Shown: positions 1-6,247, counted from the stretch's first letter. The stretch is DNA of 8,611 nucleotides from an uncultured Ruminococcus sp. (GCA_937894495.1 CALCRR010000379.1:1-8611), one strand, 5' to 3'. Notes: generated by a model from the sequence alone, not told the origin. Numbers and translations are program-made.

Positions 1-247
1 TATCGTGGCACACTCTTACTGAGGTAAGGTATCACTCCTGCTGTGGGATTCAATTGTCAAGATTCTTTGGGCAAAACAAAAGCCCTTTACATATCATCAC
101 GAATAGCAAAGCTAACAGCACACCGAGGTGTACTGCCTGAATTGCATATTCGTGCCGATATGTAAAGAGCCTTGTGGCTTATGGTGTCGGTCAAGCCGAC
201 TATGGTGGCACGGTTTTATTAAAAATATTTATGTGGCTTTTAAGCCT
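1..247 (-). ncRNA. Structured 5' leader RNA of a leftward gene outside the window
   Basis: This is the predicted transcript from the consensus promoter at 254-282, cut by the window edge. It contains successive small hairpins: GGCTTAAAAGCC at 246-235, GTCGG/CCGAC at 200-186, and AGCC/GGCT at 179-168. The large hairpin described at 73-173 follows. The AGCC/GGCT hairpin shares bases with the first arm of the large hairpin, so the two could be mutually exclusive, as in attenuators. An 11-codon frame (MQFRQYTSVCC, 147-112) lies in the loop of the large hairpin but has no visible ribosome site. I do not recognise a known riboswitch class. Long leaders of this form precede some antibiotic-resistance genes in Firmicutes, but that is inference; the gene itself is not visible. 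Confidence 0.55.
73..173 (-). terminator. Attenuator-like intrinsic terminator in the leftward leader
   Basis: Arms 173-147 and 105-79 form a 27-position inverted repeat with a 41-nt loop. As DNA, 23 of 27 positions are complementary, including an unbroken 11-bp core (85-95 with 157-167). In the minus-strand RNA three of the four mismatches become G·U pairs (81/171, 84/168, 96/156), giving 26 of 27. In a plus-strand RNA the same positions would be A·C clashes. The second arm runs straight into UUUUGUUUU (81-73), as expected for an intrinsic terminator. It lies about 75-175 nt downstream of the predicted transcription start and before any gene, which is why I call it an attenuator. Confidence 0.7.
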
Positions 248-253
248 AATCCT

Positions 254-282
254 ATTATATCAAACTTACGTTCGGTTGTCAA
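254..282 (-). promoter_or_regulatory. Consensus SigA promoter firing leftwards
   Basis: Read on the minus strand, TTGACA (282-277) is followed by a 17-bp spacer and TATAAT (259-254). This is a perfect match to the vegetative sigma-factor consensus with ideal spacing. Transcription should begin near position 247 and run towards position 1. No start codon with a convincing ribosome site appears in the remaining 246 bp, so the promoter serves a long leader and a gene beyond the left edge. The upstream terminator at 369-401 isolates it from leftward read-through. Confidence 0.85.
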
Positions 283-368
283 GACGTTTTGTCGGTATCT
301 GTCTGATTTTGTAGGCTTGCACAAGTGTCACAGGGGGTGGCATATGGGGTGTCATATTCAACATGACG

Positions 369-401
369 AAAAAAGAGCAGCTCTCGGCTGAAAGCTGCTC
401 T
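369..401 (-). terminator. Intrinsic terminator for leftward transcription
   Basis: AGAGCAGCT (374-382) and AGCTGCTCT (393-401) form a perfect 9-bp stem with a 10-nt loop. On the minus strand the stem is followed by six T residues (374-369, the first shared with the stem), so it stops transcripts arriving from the right. It lies about 85 bp before the leftward promoter at 254-282. No convincing leftward gene precedes it. The transcript it ends may be an unrecognised small RNA or a remnant such as the frame at 706-954. Confidence 0.75.
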
Positions 402-581
402 CTATAATATATATGTGCAGATTTTGAAAAAAGGTATAAAATCACAGGACATTTAATTTTTGACTTGTAGGACAATTTTGTTTGATCATCACTCTGCTCT
501 TTATACTGTAAATTTCGCCAAACAAACGAACAGTAAGCTGCAAATGCAGTAAAATAGGGACTTATAGCGTTTTTTATCCAA

Positions 582-648
582 CGAACAGCCGCCGAACATC
601 GACTAACAAGCGACGAACAGAGCAAACACAACAAACATCTGCCGAACA
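582..648 (+). repeat. Array of CNAACA hexamers in helical phase
   Basis: Seven hexamers of the form CNAACA begin at 582, 593, 603, 614, 623, 632 and 643. Four are CGAACA, two CAAACA and one CTAACA. The steps are 11, 10, 11, 9, 9 and 11 bp, so all lie on nearly the same face of the helix. A further CAAACA and CGAACA lie at 519 and 527, and two inverted copies (TGTTCG) at 685 and 693. Such spacing is typical of protein-binding arrays, for example replication iterons, arm sites of recombinases or regulator sites. Which of these applies cannot be told from the sequence. An imperfect DnaA-box-like TTATCCAAC (574-582) abuts the left end. Confidence 0.4.
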
Positions 649-705
649 GCGTTGAGCTCCGATTTTACGGGGTTTCAGAGGTCATGTTCGGTTGTTCGGC
701 GGATT

Positions 706-954
706 TTAAGGGATAGAGAGCAATAGCTCTATGTCAAAACTGCTTAAATAGCAGTTTGAGTGTATCTGCTCTGTGTAACAACCGATGCGGTGGCTTGAAC
801 AGCTTTTGTAATTGTGGTTTACTGCAGCGATTTTATACAAACCCTCCCGTGATGCTTTCACTGCATTTTTTATTTTCTCCGGCGTGCCGATTGCGGCACT
901 CCCACTAAACGATAAGTTACGGTATGTATAGTCGATTTTGCGGTATTGATGATA
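706..954 (-). pseudogene. Leftward open frame without a start, possible gene remnant
   Basis: An 82-codon frame runs between a stop at 957-955 and a stop at 708-706 with no ATG. The only start-like codons are internal GTG and TTG without a ribosome site. Its composition looks protein-like, with stretches such as RKIDYTYRNLSFSG and GTPEKIKNAVKASREGLYK, but I do not recognise a family. It may be the 3' part of a decayed gene, or conserved non-coding DNA that happens to be open. Two small hairpins lie in its last third: AGAGC/GCTCT at 717-730, and AAACTGC/GCAGTTT at 737-757. Confidence 0.25.
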
Positions 955-982
955 TTAGACCATGGAGCGTGGAGGTAACGAT

Positions 983-1021
983 ATGCTTGTGACAGCAGTC
1001 GGTCATTATGCAGGGTTGTAG
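983..1021 (+). other. 12-codon frame with an ideal ribosome site
   Basis: GGAGG at 971-975 lies 7 nt before ATG 983. The frame encodes MLVTAVGHYAGL and stops at 1019-1021. About 55 bp later comes the rightward terminator at 1077-1113. It could be a regulatory leader peptide or the decapitated 5' end of a lost gene. The strong ribosome site is visible; a function is not. No good promoter was seen immediately upstream. Confidence 0.2.
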
Positions 1022-1076
1022 TTGGCATAGGATGAATAAAATCAGGATACGGAAGAAGAATTATTTGAATAGACTT

Positions 1077-1113
1077 AATGGCTCGGAGAATACCCTCTGA
1101 GCCGTTTTCTTTT
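1077..1113 (+). terminator. Rightward intrinsic terminator
   Basis: GGCTCGGAG (1080-1088) pairs with CTCTGAGCC (1095-1103) with one G·U and a 6-nt loop. The stem extends outward by AAT/GTT with a further G·U. It runs into GTTTTCTTTT. It ends rightward transcription well before the ABC operon. The gene it once served is not identifiable; the stretch before it holds only short frames. Confidence 0.7.
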
Positions 1114-1215
1114 CAGCGGATCGTTTTCCAAATAATCACAACGCACAGCTCTGAGGGGCATTTTTGTTCTCTTGAGAGTAAAGTAAAAGAACTATTACAC
1201 CCCAAAACAGAAAAA

Positions 1216-1260
1216 AGCTTGGCATACTTCGTATTTGAAGGTAGCCAAGCTCTTTGTTTT
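1216..1260 (+). terminator. Second rightward intrinsic terminator
   Basis: AGCTTGGC (1216-1223) and GCCAAGCT (1244-1251) form a perfect 8-bp stem. It continues inward through TAC-TTC/GAAGGTA with a one-base bulge. The tail is CTTTGTTTTG. Together with the terminator at 1077-1113 it shields the ABC operon from upstream transcription. A TATAAT at 1265-1270 follows at once but has no -35 at a suitable distance. Confidence 0.6.
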
Positions 1261-1303
1261 GTAGTATAATATAGCTACAGAAAAAAACGAGCTGTCTGAA
1301 GCG

Positions 1304-1429
1304 ATGAGGACAATGGAAGAATATCTTCGCCATGAGCAGAGCCGAGATAAGAAGCAGAAACGGAAGTGGATGACTTTGATTGATATTGCTTCCATTCCGA
1401 ATATTTTGTCAAAGATGACAAAACTGTAA
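1304..1429 (+). pseudogene. Short charged open frame, probable C-terminal remnant
   Basis: A 41-codon frame begins at ATG 1304 and ends at TAA 1427. The same frame is open back to the stop at 1262-1264, giving 13 further codons without a start. The product is basic and helical (segments MEEYLRHEQSRDKKQKRKW and IDIASIPNILSKMTKL). No ribosome site precedes the ATG, which argues for a fragment of a longer gene. Its last codons overlap the candidate operator at 1404-1429. No family is recognised. Confidence 0.25.
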
Positions 1430-1451
1430 GATTCAGATAAAGTAATTGTAA
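1404..1451 (+). promoter_or_regulatory. Candidate BceR-type operator of the ABC operon
   Basis: TGACA-AAAC-TGTAA (1416-1429) matches the TNACA-N4-TGTAA element described for BceR-like response regulators. A weaker copy (TAAAG-TAAT-TGTAA) lies exactly 22 bp downstream at 1438-1451, about two helical turns. The first half also belongs to a perfect palindrome, TTTTGTCA-AAGA-TGACAAAA (1404-1423). The sites sit just upstream of a -10 element that lacks a -35, as expected for an activated promoter. The response regulator at 5573-6247 is the obvious candidate to bind here. The consensus is recalled knowledge; binding is inference. Confidence 0.55.
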
Positions 1452-1459
1452 GGCAGCCA

Positions 1460-1468
1460 TGCTATAAT
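1460..1468 (+). promoter_or_regulatory. Extended -10 promoter of the ABC operon
   Basis: TGCTATAAT (1460-1468) is an extended -10 (TGnTATAAT). At the 16-18 bp spacing no hexamer resembles TTGACA, so the promoter probably needs an activator. Start of transcription is expected near 1475, about 20 bp before the ATPase start codon. Twelve bases around it (1459-1470) are identical to those around the -10 of the regulator operon (5539-5550). Confidence 0.65.
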
Positions 1469-1495
1469 AGGAGCAAAGAATGGGAGGGCAGGCTT

Positions 1496-2206
1496 ATGGA
1501 ATTATTAAAAGTGGAAAATCTTTGCAAGGTATACGGCAATGGTGAGAATGAAGTCAGAGCTGTGAACGGTGTGTCTTTCAGCGTTCCGAAAGGACAAATG
1601 GTCGCTATAGTCGGAGCGAGCGGTTCGGGTAAATCCACACTTCTGCATATGATCGGTGCAGTTGACCGTCCCACATCGGGCAAGATCTTTTTGGACGGGC
1701 AGGACGTATTCCGGCAAAACGACCATGAGCTTGCGATCTTCCGCAGACGGCAGGTCGGGCTGATATATCAGTTCTATAATCTGATACCTGTTCTGACTGC
1801 TGAAGAAAACATCACGCTCCCGATACTTATGGACGGCAGAAGACCCGACAGAGAGCATCTTGAAAAAATACTGGATATGCTGCGTCTTAAAGAACGCAGA
1901 GATCATCTTCCCTCGCAGATGTCTGGCGGTCAGCAGCAAAGAGTATCCATCGGCAGGGCTGTTTTTACTTCTCCGCAGTTAATTCTCGCAGACGAACCGA
2001 CGGGAAATCTTGACAGTAAAAACAGCGCCGAGATCATGGGGCTGTTCCGTCGCTCCAACCGTGAGCTGAAACAGACTATCATTATCATCACACATGATGA
2101 AAACATTGCCAGACAGTGCGACCGTATCATTGTGCTGAACGATGGCAGGATCATTTCCGATGAAGCAAATGCATCACCGAAGGAGGAAGATCACAATGAG
2201 ATATGA
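1496..2206 (+). CDS. ABC transporter ATP-binding protein, MacB/LolD/BceA type
   Basis: This 236-residue cytoplasmic ATPase hydrolyses ATP to power the permease encoded next. All nucleotide-binding motifs are intact. They are Walker A GASGSGKST (40-48), a Q-loop at Q92, the signature SGGQQQR (143-149), Walker B LILADEP (162-168) with catalytic E167, the D-loop NLDS (171-174) and the switch histidine H200. The YQFYNL and ADEPTGNLDS wording is typical of the family that partners FtsX-type permeases (MacB, LolD, BceA), and the length is normal. The start ATG has GGGAGGG 7 nt upstream. The last 11 bp overlap the start of the permease gene, so the two are translationally coupled. It is probably induced by the response regulator through the sites at 1404-1451. 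The substrate cannot be deduced; antimicrobial-peptide resistance or envelope work is likely from the family and context. Confidence 0.93.
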   Translation: MELLKVENLCKVYGNGENEVRAVNGVSFSVPKGQMVAIVGASGSGKSTLLHMIGAVDRPTSGKIFLDGQDVFRQNDHELAIFRRRQVGLIYQFYNLIPVLTAEENITLPILMDGRRPDREHLEKILDMLRLKERRDHLPSQMSGGQQQRVSIGRAVFTSPQLILADEPTGNLDSKNSAEIMGLFRRSNRELKQTIIIITHDENIARQCDRIIVLNDGRIISDEANASPKEEDHNEI

Positions 2207-5200
2207 GTTCCTTCTCGGCTCACGCTATATCAAAGCACAGAAACGGCAGTCTGCGTTTACCGTTATCAGTATCGCTGCTGCTGTTGCCGTCATGACAATG
2301 TTCTTTCTGCTCTACAGCGTCATTATGAACTGCCTGAGAACTGCCGTTTACAGCGCAGCACCCTATCACCTGCATATCTCCGATCTGAACGAGGAACAGG
2401 GCGAGGCATTACAAAACATAGACAGGGTCAAAAGCGTGAAGCTGGCATGGCAGGAAAACGGAGCGGTAAGCGCATATATCCTCTTTGATGGGAACATCGG
2501 GGAAAGCACCGAGTGGCTACGGAATGCGGAGACACAGATCGGCATAAAGTTTCAGGAAAAGCAATGTGAATGGAATGATACGCTGATGCTTGCCGATCTT
2601 GCGGATAAAGAAGCAAGTATGAGACAACTGCGCATATTCGGTGCATTCTCTGTCTTTGTGATATTTACAGCAATATCTCTGCGGCTTGTCATCGACACGG
2701 CGTTTGAAATATCGTCAAAGGAAAGAGAACGTCATTACGGGGTACTTCGGTCTATCGGCGCAACACCCGAACAGATCGTCAGGATCATTCTCGCCGAGGC
2801 GCTCCGTCTTAGTGCTGTCGGGATACCTGCGGGACTGCTGGTGGGGATACTGCTTGCCTTTGGTATGTATAACGCTCTGCTTATCGCTGGCATAGCAGAC
2901 CTGTTTTCAAGTATGACCTCAGCGACCCTCTATTTGCCATTTAAGGTAAGCCCTCTCATGCTGCTGATCTCGGCAGGTGCCGGACTTGTCTGGGTGTTTC
3001 TCTCTGCCTACGGTGTCGGGATGCGTGTCATCAAAAAAGCACCCATGGAAGCTATCATGACCCGTGAGAATAATGTAAAAAAGGTAAAAAAGCATACACT
3101 CTCGGGACTACTGTTCGGCGTTTCAGGCAGTATTGCAGCACGAAACGCAAGGAGACAGAAAAAGCGTTTCCGCATCACTGTCGCGGCACTTACTGTTTCG
3201 ATCACTGTTTTTGCCGTATTCGGTACGGTCGCTTCATCGGCAGAGCAGTTCATTGAGGGGATCGAGAATACGATCTCGGCAGACCACGACCTCGTTGTAA
3301 CTTTCAAGGCAGACAGCGGGCAGAAGCGTACATATAAAGAAGCGGAAGAAGCTATGGAGCAAAGCGGATTTTTCTGCGATATAAATATAATCATCACCGA
3401 GAAATGCAGTACGGCAGAAGATGACCCGAAGAGCTTTTCTATCTGCTATGTCAACCGCACGGCGTATGAACGATTATTCGGCAAGGGCGCCCCCGTTAAC
3501 TATGATGAGCTCGAAAGCTCGGGCGGTTATGTGATAAACACAGGTGCGAAAGACGGATATGAGCCGCAGGCTGATACGGGCGAACGGATAGCAGTCGATA
3601 TATCAAGGAAAACAGCCGAAAGCGGCACTCCCGGGAATGAACTGCTGACCCATGACCTGACAGTCGTAGGAAAGGCAGCTGCGGGGGGCTCGGCGATCGA
3701 ATACAACGGCTCGCTGTACGGTGCGCTCTCGACCTACGATGCGGTACGGGAGGAATACTTCGGAGACAGCTATAAAGACGCTGAATGGTGTTACTGTTCA
3801 CTGCTCAAAGAGGAAAAATATCAGGAGGCAATGCAGTGGATCGAACAAAATCCGGAGCTTGTAAAGCTTGAACACGATACCTATCAGACTGATCGTATTT
3901 TCGGCTCGGTCATGTCGGCATTAAGGGCAGGGGTGCTGTTTTTAAACATTCTTGTAGCGGCTGTTGCGCTCATCAATCTCATCAACATAATCTCCACGGG
4001 TATAGCGAACCGCAAAAGCGAACTGGCTGCTCTGCAATGCATCGGCACAACGCCGGGGCAGCTTTACCGCATAGCGATCATCGAATGTCTGCAATTTGCA
4101 CTGACTGCTGCTCTGATATCTGCTGTTATCAGCGGGCTTATTCTGTTCGCAGAAGGACGCCTGCTTTCCGCATTGGAGGTCGGTATGTTTTCGGGAATGC
4201 CCAATGCAAAGCAGGGAGAACACAGCCTTTTCAGCGGCATCAGTGCCGGAATGCCGTTCCTGCGTGTCGGGATGGGTACGCTGACAGCCTTTGTCACGGG
4301 CTGTGTTACATCGGTCGTTATGCTCAAACGGCAAAAACGTGAAACGCTCTCCGATCGGATCAGGGGCTCGGAGATAAGCATAACTCCGAAGAAAACGCAT
4401 ATCCTGCGAAATACGGCTGTTGTCATCACGGCGGTTTCTCTTCTGACGGTCGCAGGACTGCGCATATTCAGTATATCGTCCTATCATCATGACCGGAAAG
4501 AATACGAAAAGGCGGGCTATCTTGACCTTGTGGAGTCAAACGGTTTCAAGATGAACGTATACAGTACGGGTGCGAAAAACGGAAAGCATACTATCGTCGG
4601 GCTGGCAGGACTGGGCGTGAACTGTTTCCCTGCTGCGGCAGAGGAGCTGAACAGCATTCTCGGCAAGGAAAATACCCTCGTCTATCCCGACCGTGCAGGC
4701 TGCGGATTCAGCGATGATTCTACAAAAAAGCAGACCCTCGATCAGGTCGTTGAGGATTACCGCACAGGACTGAAAGCTGCCGGATTTGAAGCGCCGTATG
4801 TCCTGATGGCGCACAGCTACGGCGGCTATTATGCCGCATACTGGCAATGTATGTATCCCGATGAGGTGGAAGCGGTGGTGTTCCTTGACGGCACATATCT
4901 TCCCAAGAATGACTGCTGGACGTCCTATATGTCGGACGAAACAGACCCTGAGGTCATGCGCAGATATCTGACACGTTCGCAGCTCGGTCTTGACAGAATG
5001 ACACAGACACAAAAGAGCGAGGAAGAAATTCAGCTTCTCACGGCATTTTTCACACCCGAGCAGCAAAGAATGCTGGAGATCACCGGTAACAGGTCTGTGA
5101 CCGCCGCTCTCATCTCCGAGATGATGCATGATAAGGAAAATACGCATACGCTGGACGAAACACTTAGACCAACAGATATTCCGAAGCTGTACCTTTGTAC

Positions 5201-5489
5201 TGCATTTACCTCCGAGAAGGATATGCAGACCTATTATCGTTTCATGCAGGAGCATTACTCAGCGACGGGACAGACATTTTCCTCCGATCCCGATGCGATG
5301 GCAAGGTCGATGTGGGAGGCTGAGGGCTGGAGTTACCGGAATATCATGAATGATGTGGAGCAATATGCTGAAATGATCGGAAACTGTCGGGTGCAGTATA
5401 TTCCTGCCGAGCACGGCATCTCCTATGCGCAAAAACCAGATGAGTACGCAAATTCGATACTTGATTTTCTTGCGGAAACGACCAAATAA
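2196..5489 (+). CDS. FtsX/MacB-like ABC permease fused to an extracellular alpha/beta-hydrolase
   Basis: The product has 1097 residues when started at ATG 2196, which has AAGGAGG 9 nt upstream; an ATG 18 codons earlier lies inside the ATPase gene without a ribosome site. The permease part (1-720) has eight predicted helices near 21-45, 146-168, 205-232, 254-278, 326-348, 574-600, 629-652 and 692-711. It thus has two FtsX modules (145-285 and 575-712) and two external domains (about 46-145 and 349-573). The family motif ERERHYGVLRSIGATPEQI (176-194) is partly repeated as NRKSELAALQCIGTTPGQL (605-623). A basic cytoplasmic stretch (711-739) and a ninth helix (738-760) lead to an alpha/beta-hydrolase (about 775-1097). 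This shows an oxyanion-type GLAGLG (802-807), nucleophile elbow AHSYGG with S874 (872-877) and a terminal histidine H1073 in EHG. The acidic member is uncertain (D898, or an acid in TSEKD). Positive-inside topology puts the hydrolase outside. The junction resembles a tail-on fusion with a stand-alone membrane-anchored hydrolase. It forms the ABC operon with the ATPase; no frame break is visible. Confidence 0.88.
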   Translation: MRYEFLLGSRYIKAQKRQSAFTVISIAAAVAVMTMFFLLYSVIMNCLRTAVYSAAPYHLHISDLNEEQGEALQNIDRVKSVKLAWQENGAVSAYILFDGNIGESTEWLRNAETQIGIKFQEKQCEWNDTLMLADLADKEASMRQLRIFGAFSVFVIFTAISLRLVIDTAFEISSKERERHYGVLRSIGATPEQIVRIILAEALRLSAVGIPAGLLVGILLAFGMYNALLIAGIADLFSSMTSATLYLPFKVSPLMLLISAGAGLVWVFLSAYGVGMRVIKKAPMEAIMTRENNVKKVKKHTLSGLLFGVSGSIAARNARRQKKRFRITVAALTVSITVFAVFGTVASSAEQFIEGIENTISADHDLVVTFKADSGQKRTYKEAEEAMEQSGFFCDINIIITEKCSTAEDDPKSFSICYVNRTAYERLFGKGAPVNYDELESSGGYVINTGAKDGYEPQADTGERIAVDISRKTAESGTPGNELLTHDLTVVGKAAAGGSAIEYNGSLYGALSTYDAVREEYFGDSYKDAEWCYCSLLKEEKYQEAMQWIEQNPELVKLEHDTYQTDRIFGSVMSALRAGVLFLNILVAAVALINLINIISTGIANRKSELAALQCIGTTPGQLYRIAIIECLQFALTAALISAVISGLILFAEGRLLSALEVGMFSGMPNAKQGEHSLFSGISAGMPFLRVGMGTLTAFVTGCVTSVVMLKRQKRETLSDRIRGSEISITPKKTHILRNTAVVITAVSLLTVAGLRIFSISSYHHDRKEYEKAGYLDLVESNGFKMNVYSTGAKNGKHTIVGLAGLGVNCFPAAAEELNSILGKENTLVYPDRAGCGFSDDSTKKQTLDQVVEDYRTGLKAAGFEAPYVLMAHSYGGYYAAYWQCMYPDEVEAVVFLDGTYLPKNDCWTSYMSDETDPEVMRRYLTRSQLGLDRMTQTQKSEEEIQLLTAFFTPEQQRMLEITGNRSVTAALISEMMHDKENTHTLDETLRPTDIPKLYLCTAFTSEKDMQTYYRFMQEHYSATGQTFSSDPDAMARSMWEAEGWSYRNIMNDVEQYAEMIGNCRVQYIPAEHGISYAQKPDEYANSILDFLAETTK

Positions 5490-5493
5490 AACA

Positions 5494-5521
5494 AAGCGGG
5501 CGGTTTTTATCCCGTCCGCTT
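5494..5521. terminator. Hairpin between the ABC and regulator operons
   Basis: AAGCGGGCGG (5494-5503) and CCGTCCGCTT (5512-5521) form a 10-position stem with one mismatch that is G·U in plus-strand RNA. It begins 5 nt after the permease stop. On the plus strand it lacks a U-tract (GCATTC follows), while on the minus strand it is followed by TTTGTTTTATTT. So it would terminate leftward RNA well and rightward RNA only weakly. Its 3' edge overlaps the -35 hexamer of the next promoter. Confidence 0.6.
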
Positions 5522-5548
5522 GCATTCATGGTGAAAGTATGCTATAAT
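5520..5548 (+). promoter_or_regulatory. Promoter of the response regulator-kinase operon
   Basis: TTGCAT (5520-5525), a 17-bp spacer and TATAAT (5543-5548) with an extended TG at 5540-5541 form a good SigA promoter. Start of transcription should be near 5555, so the long upstream frame beginning at ATG 5528 cannot be the real gene start. No TNACA-N4-TGTAA site is seen here, which suggests basal rather than self-activated expression. Confidence 0.75.
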
Positions 5549-5572
5549 AGAAGTATTCAGGGGGTGGACACG

Positions 5573-6247
5573 ATGCCTAAAATCCTGTTGGTCGAGGACG
5601 ATGAACAGCTTGCGAGATTTCTCATGCGGTTCCTGAACTCGGAGGGTTATACCACAGACTATGCAAACGGACAGAAGGACGGAATAAGATTATTTGAGGA
5701 AAACACCTATGACTGCGTGCTGCTTGATATTTCGCTCAAAGACGGCAACGGCTATTCGGTCTGTGCAGCGATCAAGGCACTGAATGATACCCCCGTCATT
5801 TTCATCACAGCATCGGCAGATGAAGCCTGCACCGTGGCAGGCTTTGAGATCGGTGCGGACGATTATATCGGAAAGCCCTTCGGCACAAGGGAACTGCTTG
5901 CCCGTATGAAAAATGTCATGCGGCGGCATCAGAGGTCATCTCCGATGCTGAAATGCGGCAGCGTGACGATCGACCCGATAAAGGGTATTGTCCGGAAAAA
6001 CTGCAGCGAGATCATGATGTCTGCGCTGGAATACCGTTTGCTGCTGGTATTCTTTTCAAATAAGGATCAGCTGCTTTCACGAGACAGGCTTGCGGAGGAA
6101 CTATGGTCGCTTACGAAAGGATTTGTATCCGATAATACTCTGAGCGTTTATATCCGCCGTTTGCGTGAGAAGATCGAGGACGACCCGCAGGAGCCGCAGA
6201 TCATCATCACGGTCAGAGGGCTTGGCTATAAGGCGGTGGACGAATGA
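5573..6247 (+). CDS. OmpR/PhoB-family response regulator, BceR-like role
   Basis: This 224-residue protein is the cytoplasmic transcription factor of the two-component pair. The receiver domain (about 1-118) has the acidic pair D9-D10, phosphoacceptor D52 in VLLDISLKDGNG, the conserved T79 and K101 (GKPF). A winged-helix DNA-binding domain fills about 128-224 and ends in RRLREKIEDDP and VRGLGYKA, standard for the family. The start ATG 5573 has AGGGGGTGG about 6 nt upstream; an in-frame ATG at 5528 lies before the -10 and is rejected. The stop overlaps the kinase start as ATGA. The likely target is the ABC operon through TGACA-N4-TGTAA at 1416-1429. Assignment to the BceR type rests on the kinase form and that operator, and is inference. 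Confidence 0.93.
   Translation: MPKILLVEDDEQLARFLMRFLNSEGYTTDYANGQKDGIRLFEENTYDCVLLDISLKDGNGYSVCAAIKALNDTPVIFITASADEACTVAGFEIGADDYIGKPFGTRELLARMKNVMRRHQRSSPMLKCGSVTIDPIKGIVRKNCSEIMMSALEYRLLLVFFSNKDQLLSRDRLAEELWSLTKGFVSDNTLSVYIRRLREKIEDDPQEPQIIITVRGLGYKAVDE

Noticed and set aside
1..247. Known riboswitch or T-box in the leftward leader
   Set aside because: I looked for the hallmark segments of T-box, cobalamin, TPP and SAM classes and saw none; only the attenuator hairpin is supported.
128..391. Rightward 87-codon open frame
   Set aside because: It has no ribosome site, runs through the hairpin leader, the leftward promoter and part of the leftward terminator, and has an odd composition rich in C, W and H.
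574..582. DnaA box
   Set aside because: TTATCCAAC matches only 7 of 9 positions of TTATCCACA and is single; not enough to call an origin.
266..634. Leftward 122-codon open frame
   Set aside because: It crosses the leftward terminator at 369-401 and part of the promoter at 254-282, lacks a ribosome site, and its early residues come from the CNAACA array read in reverse.
2142..2195. Upstream in-frame ATG for the permease (18 extra residues)
   Set aside because: It lies inside the ATPase gene with no ribosome site, and the extra residues are polar and basic before a normal permease N-terminus; ATG 2196 has AAGGAGG at good spacing.
5528..5572. Upstream in-frame ATG for the response regulator
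   Set aside because: It precedes the -10 hexamer at 5543-5548 and would be untranscribed; the receiver domain begins normally at ATG 5573 with a strong ribosome site.
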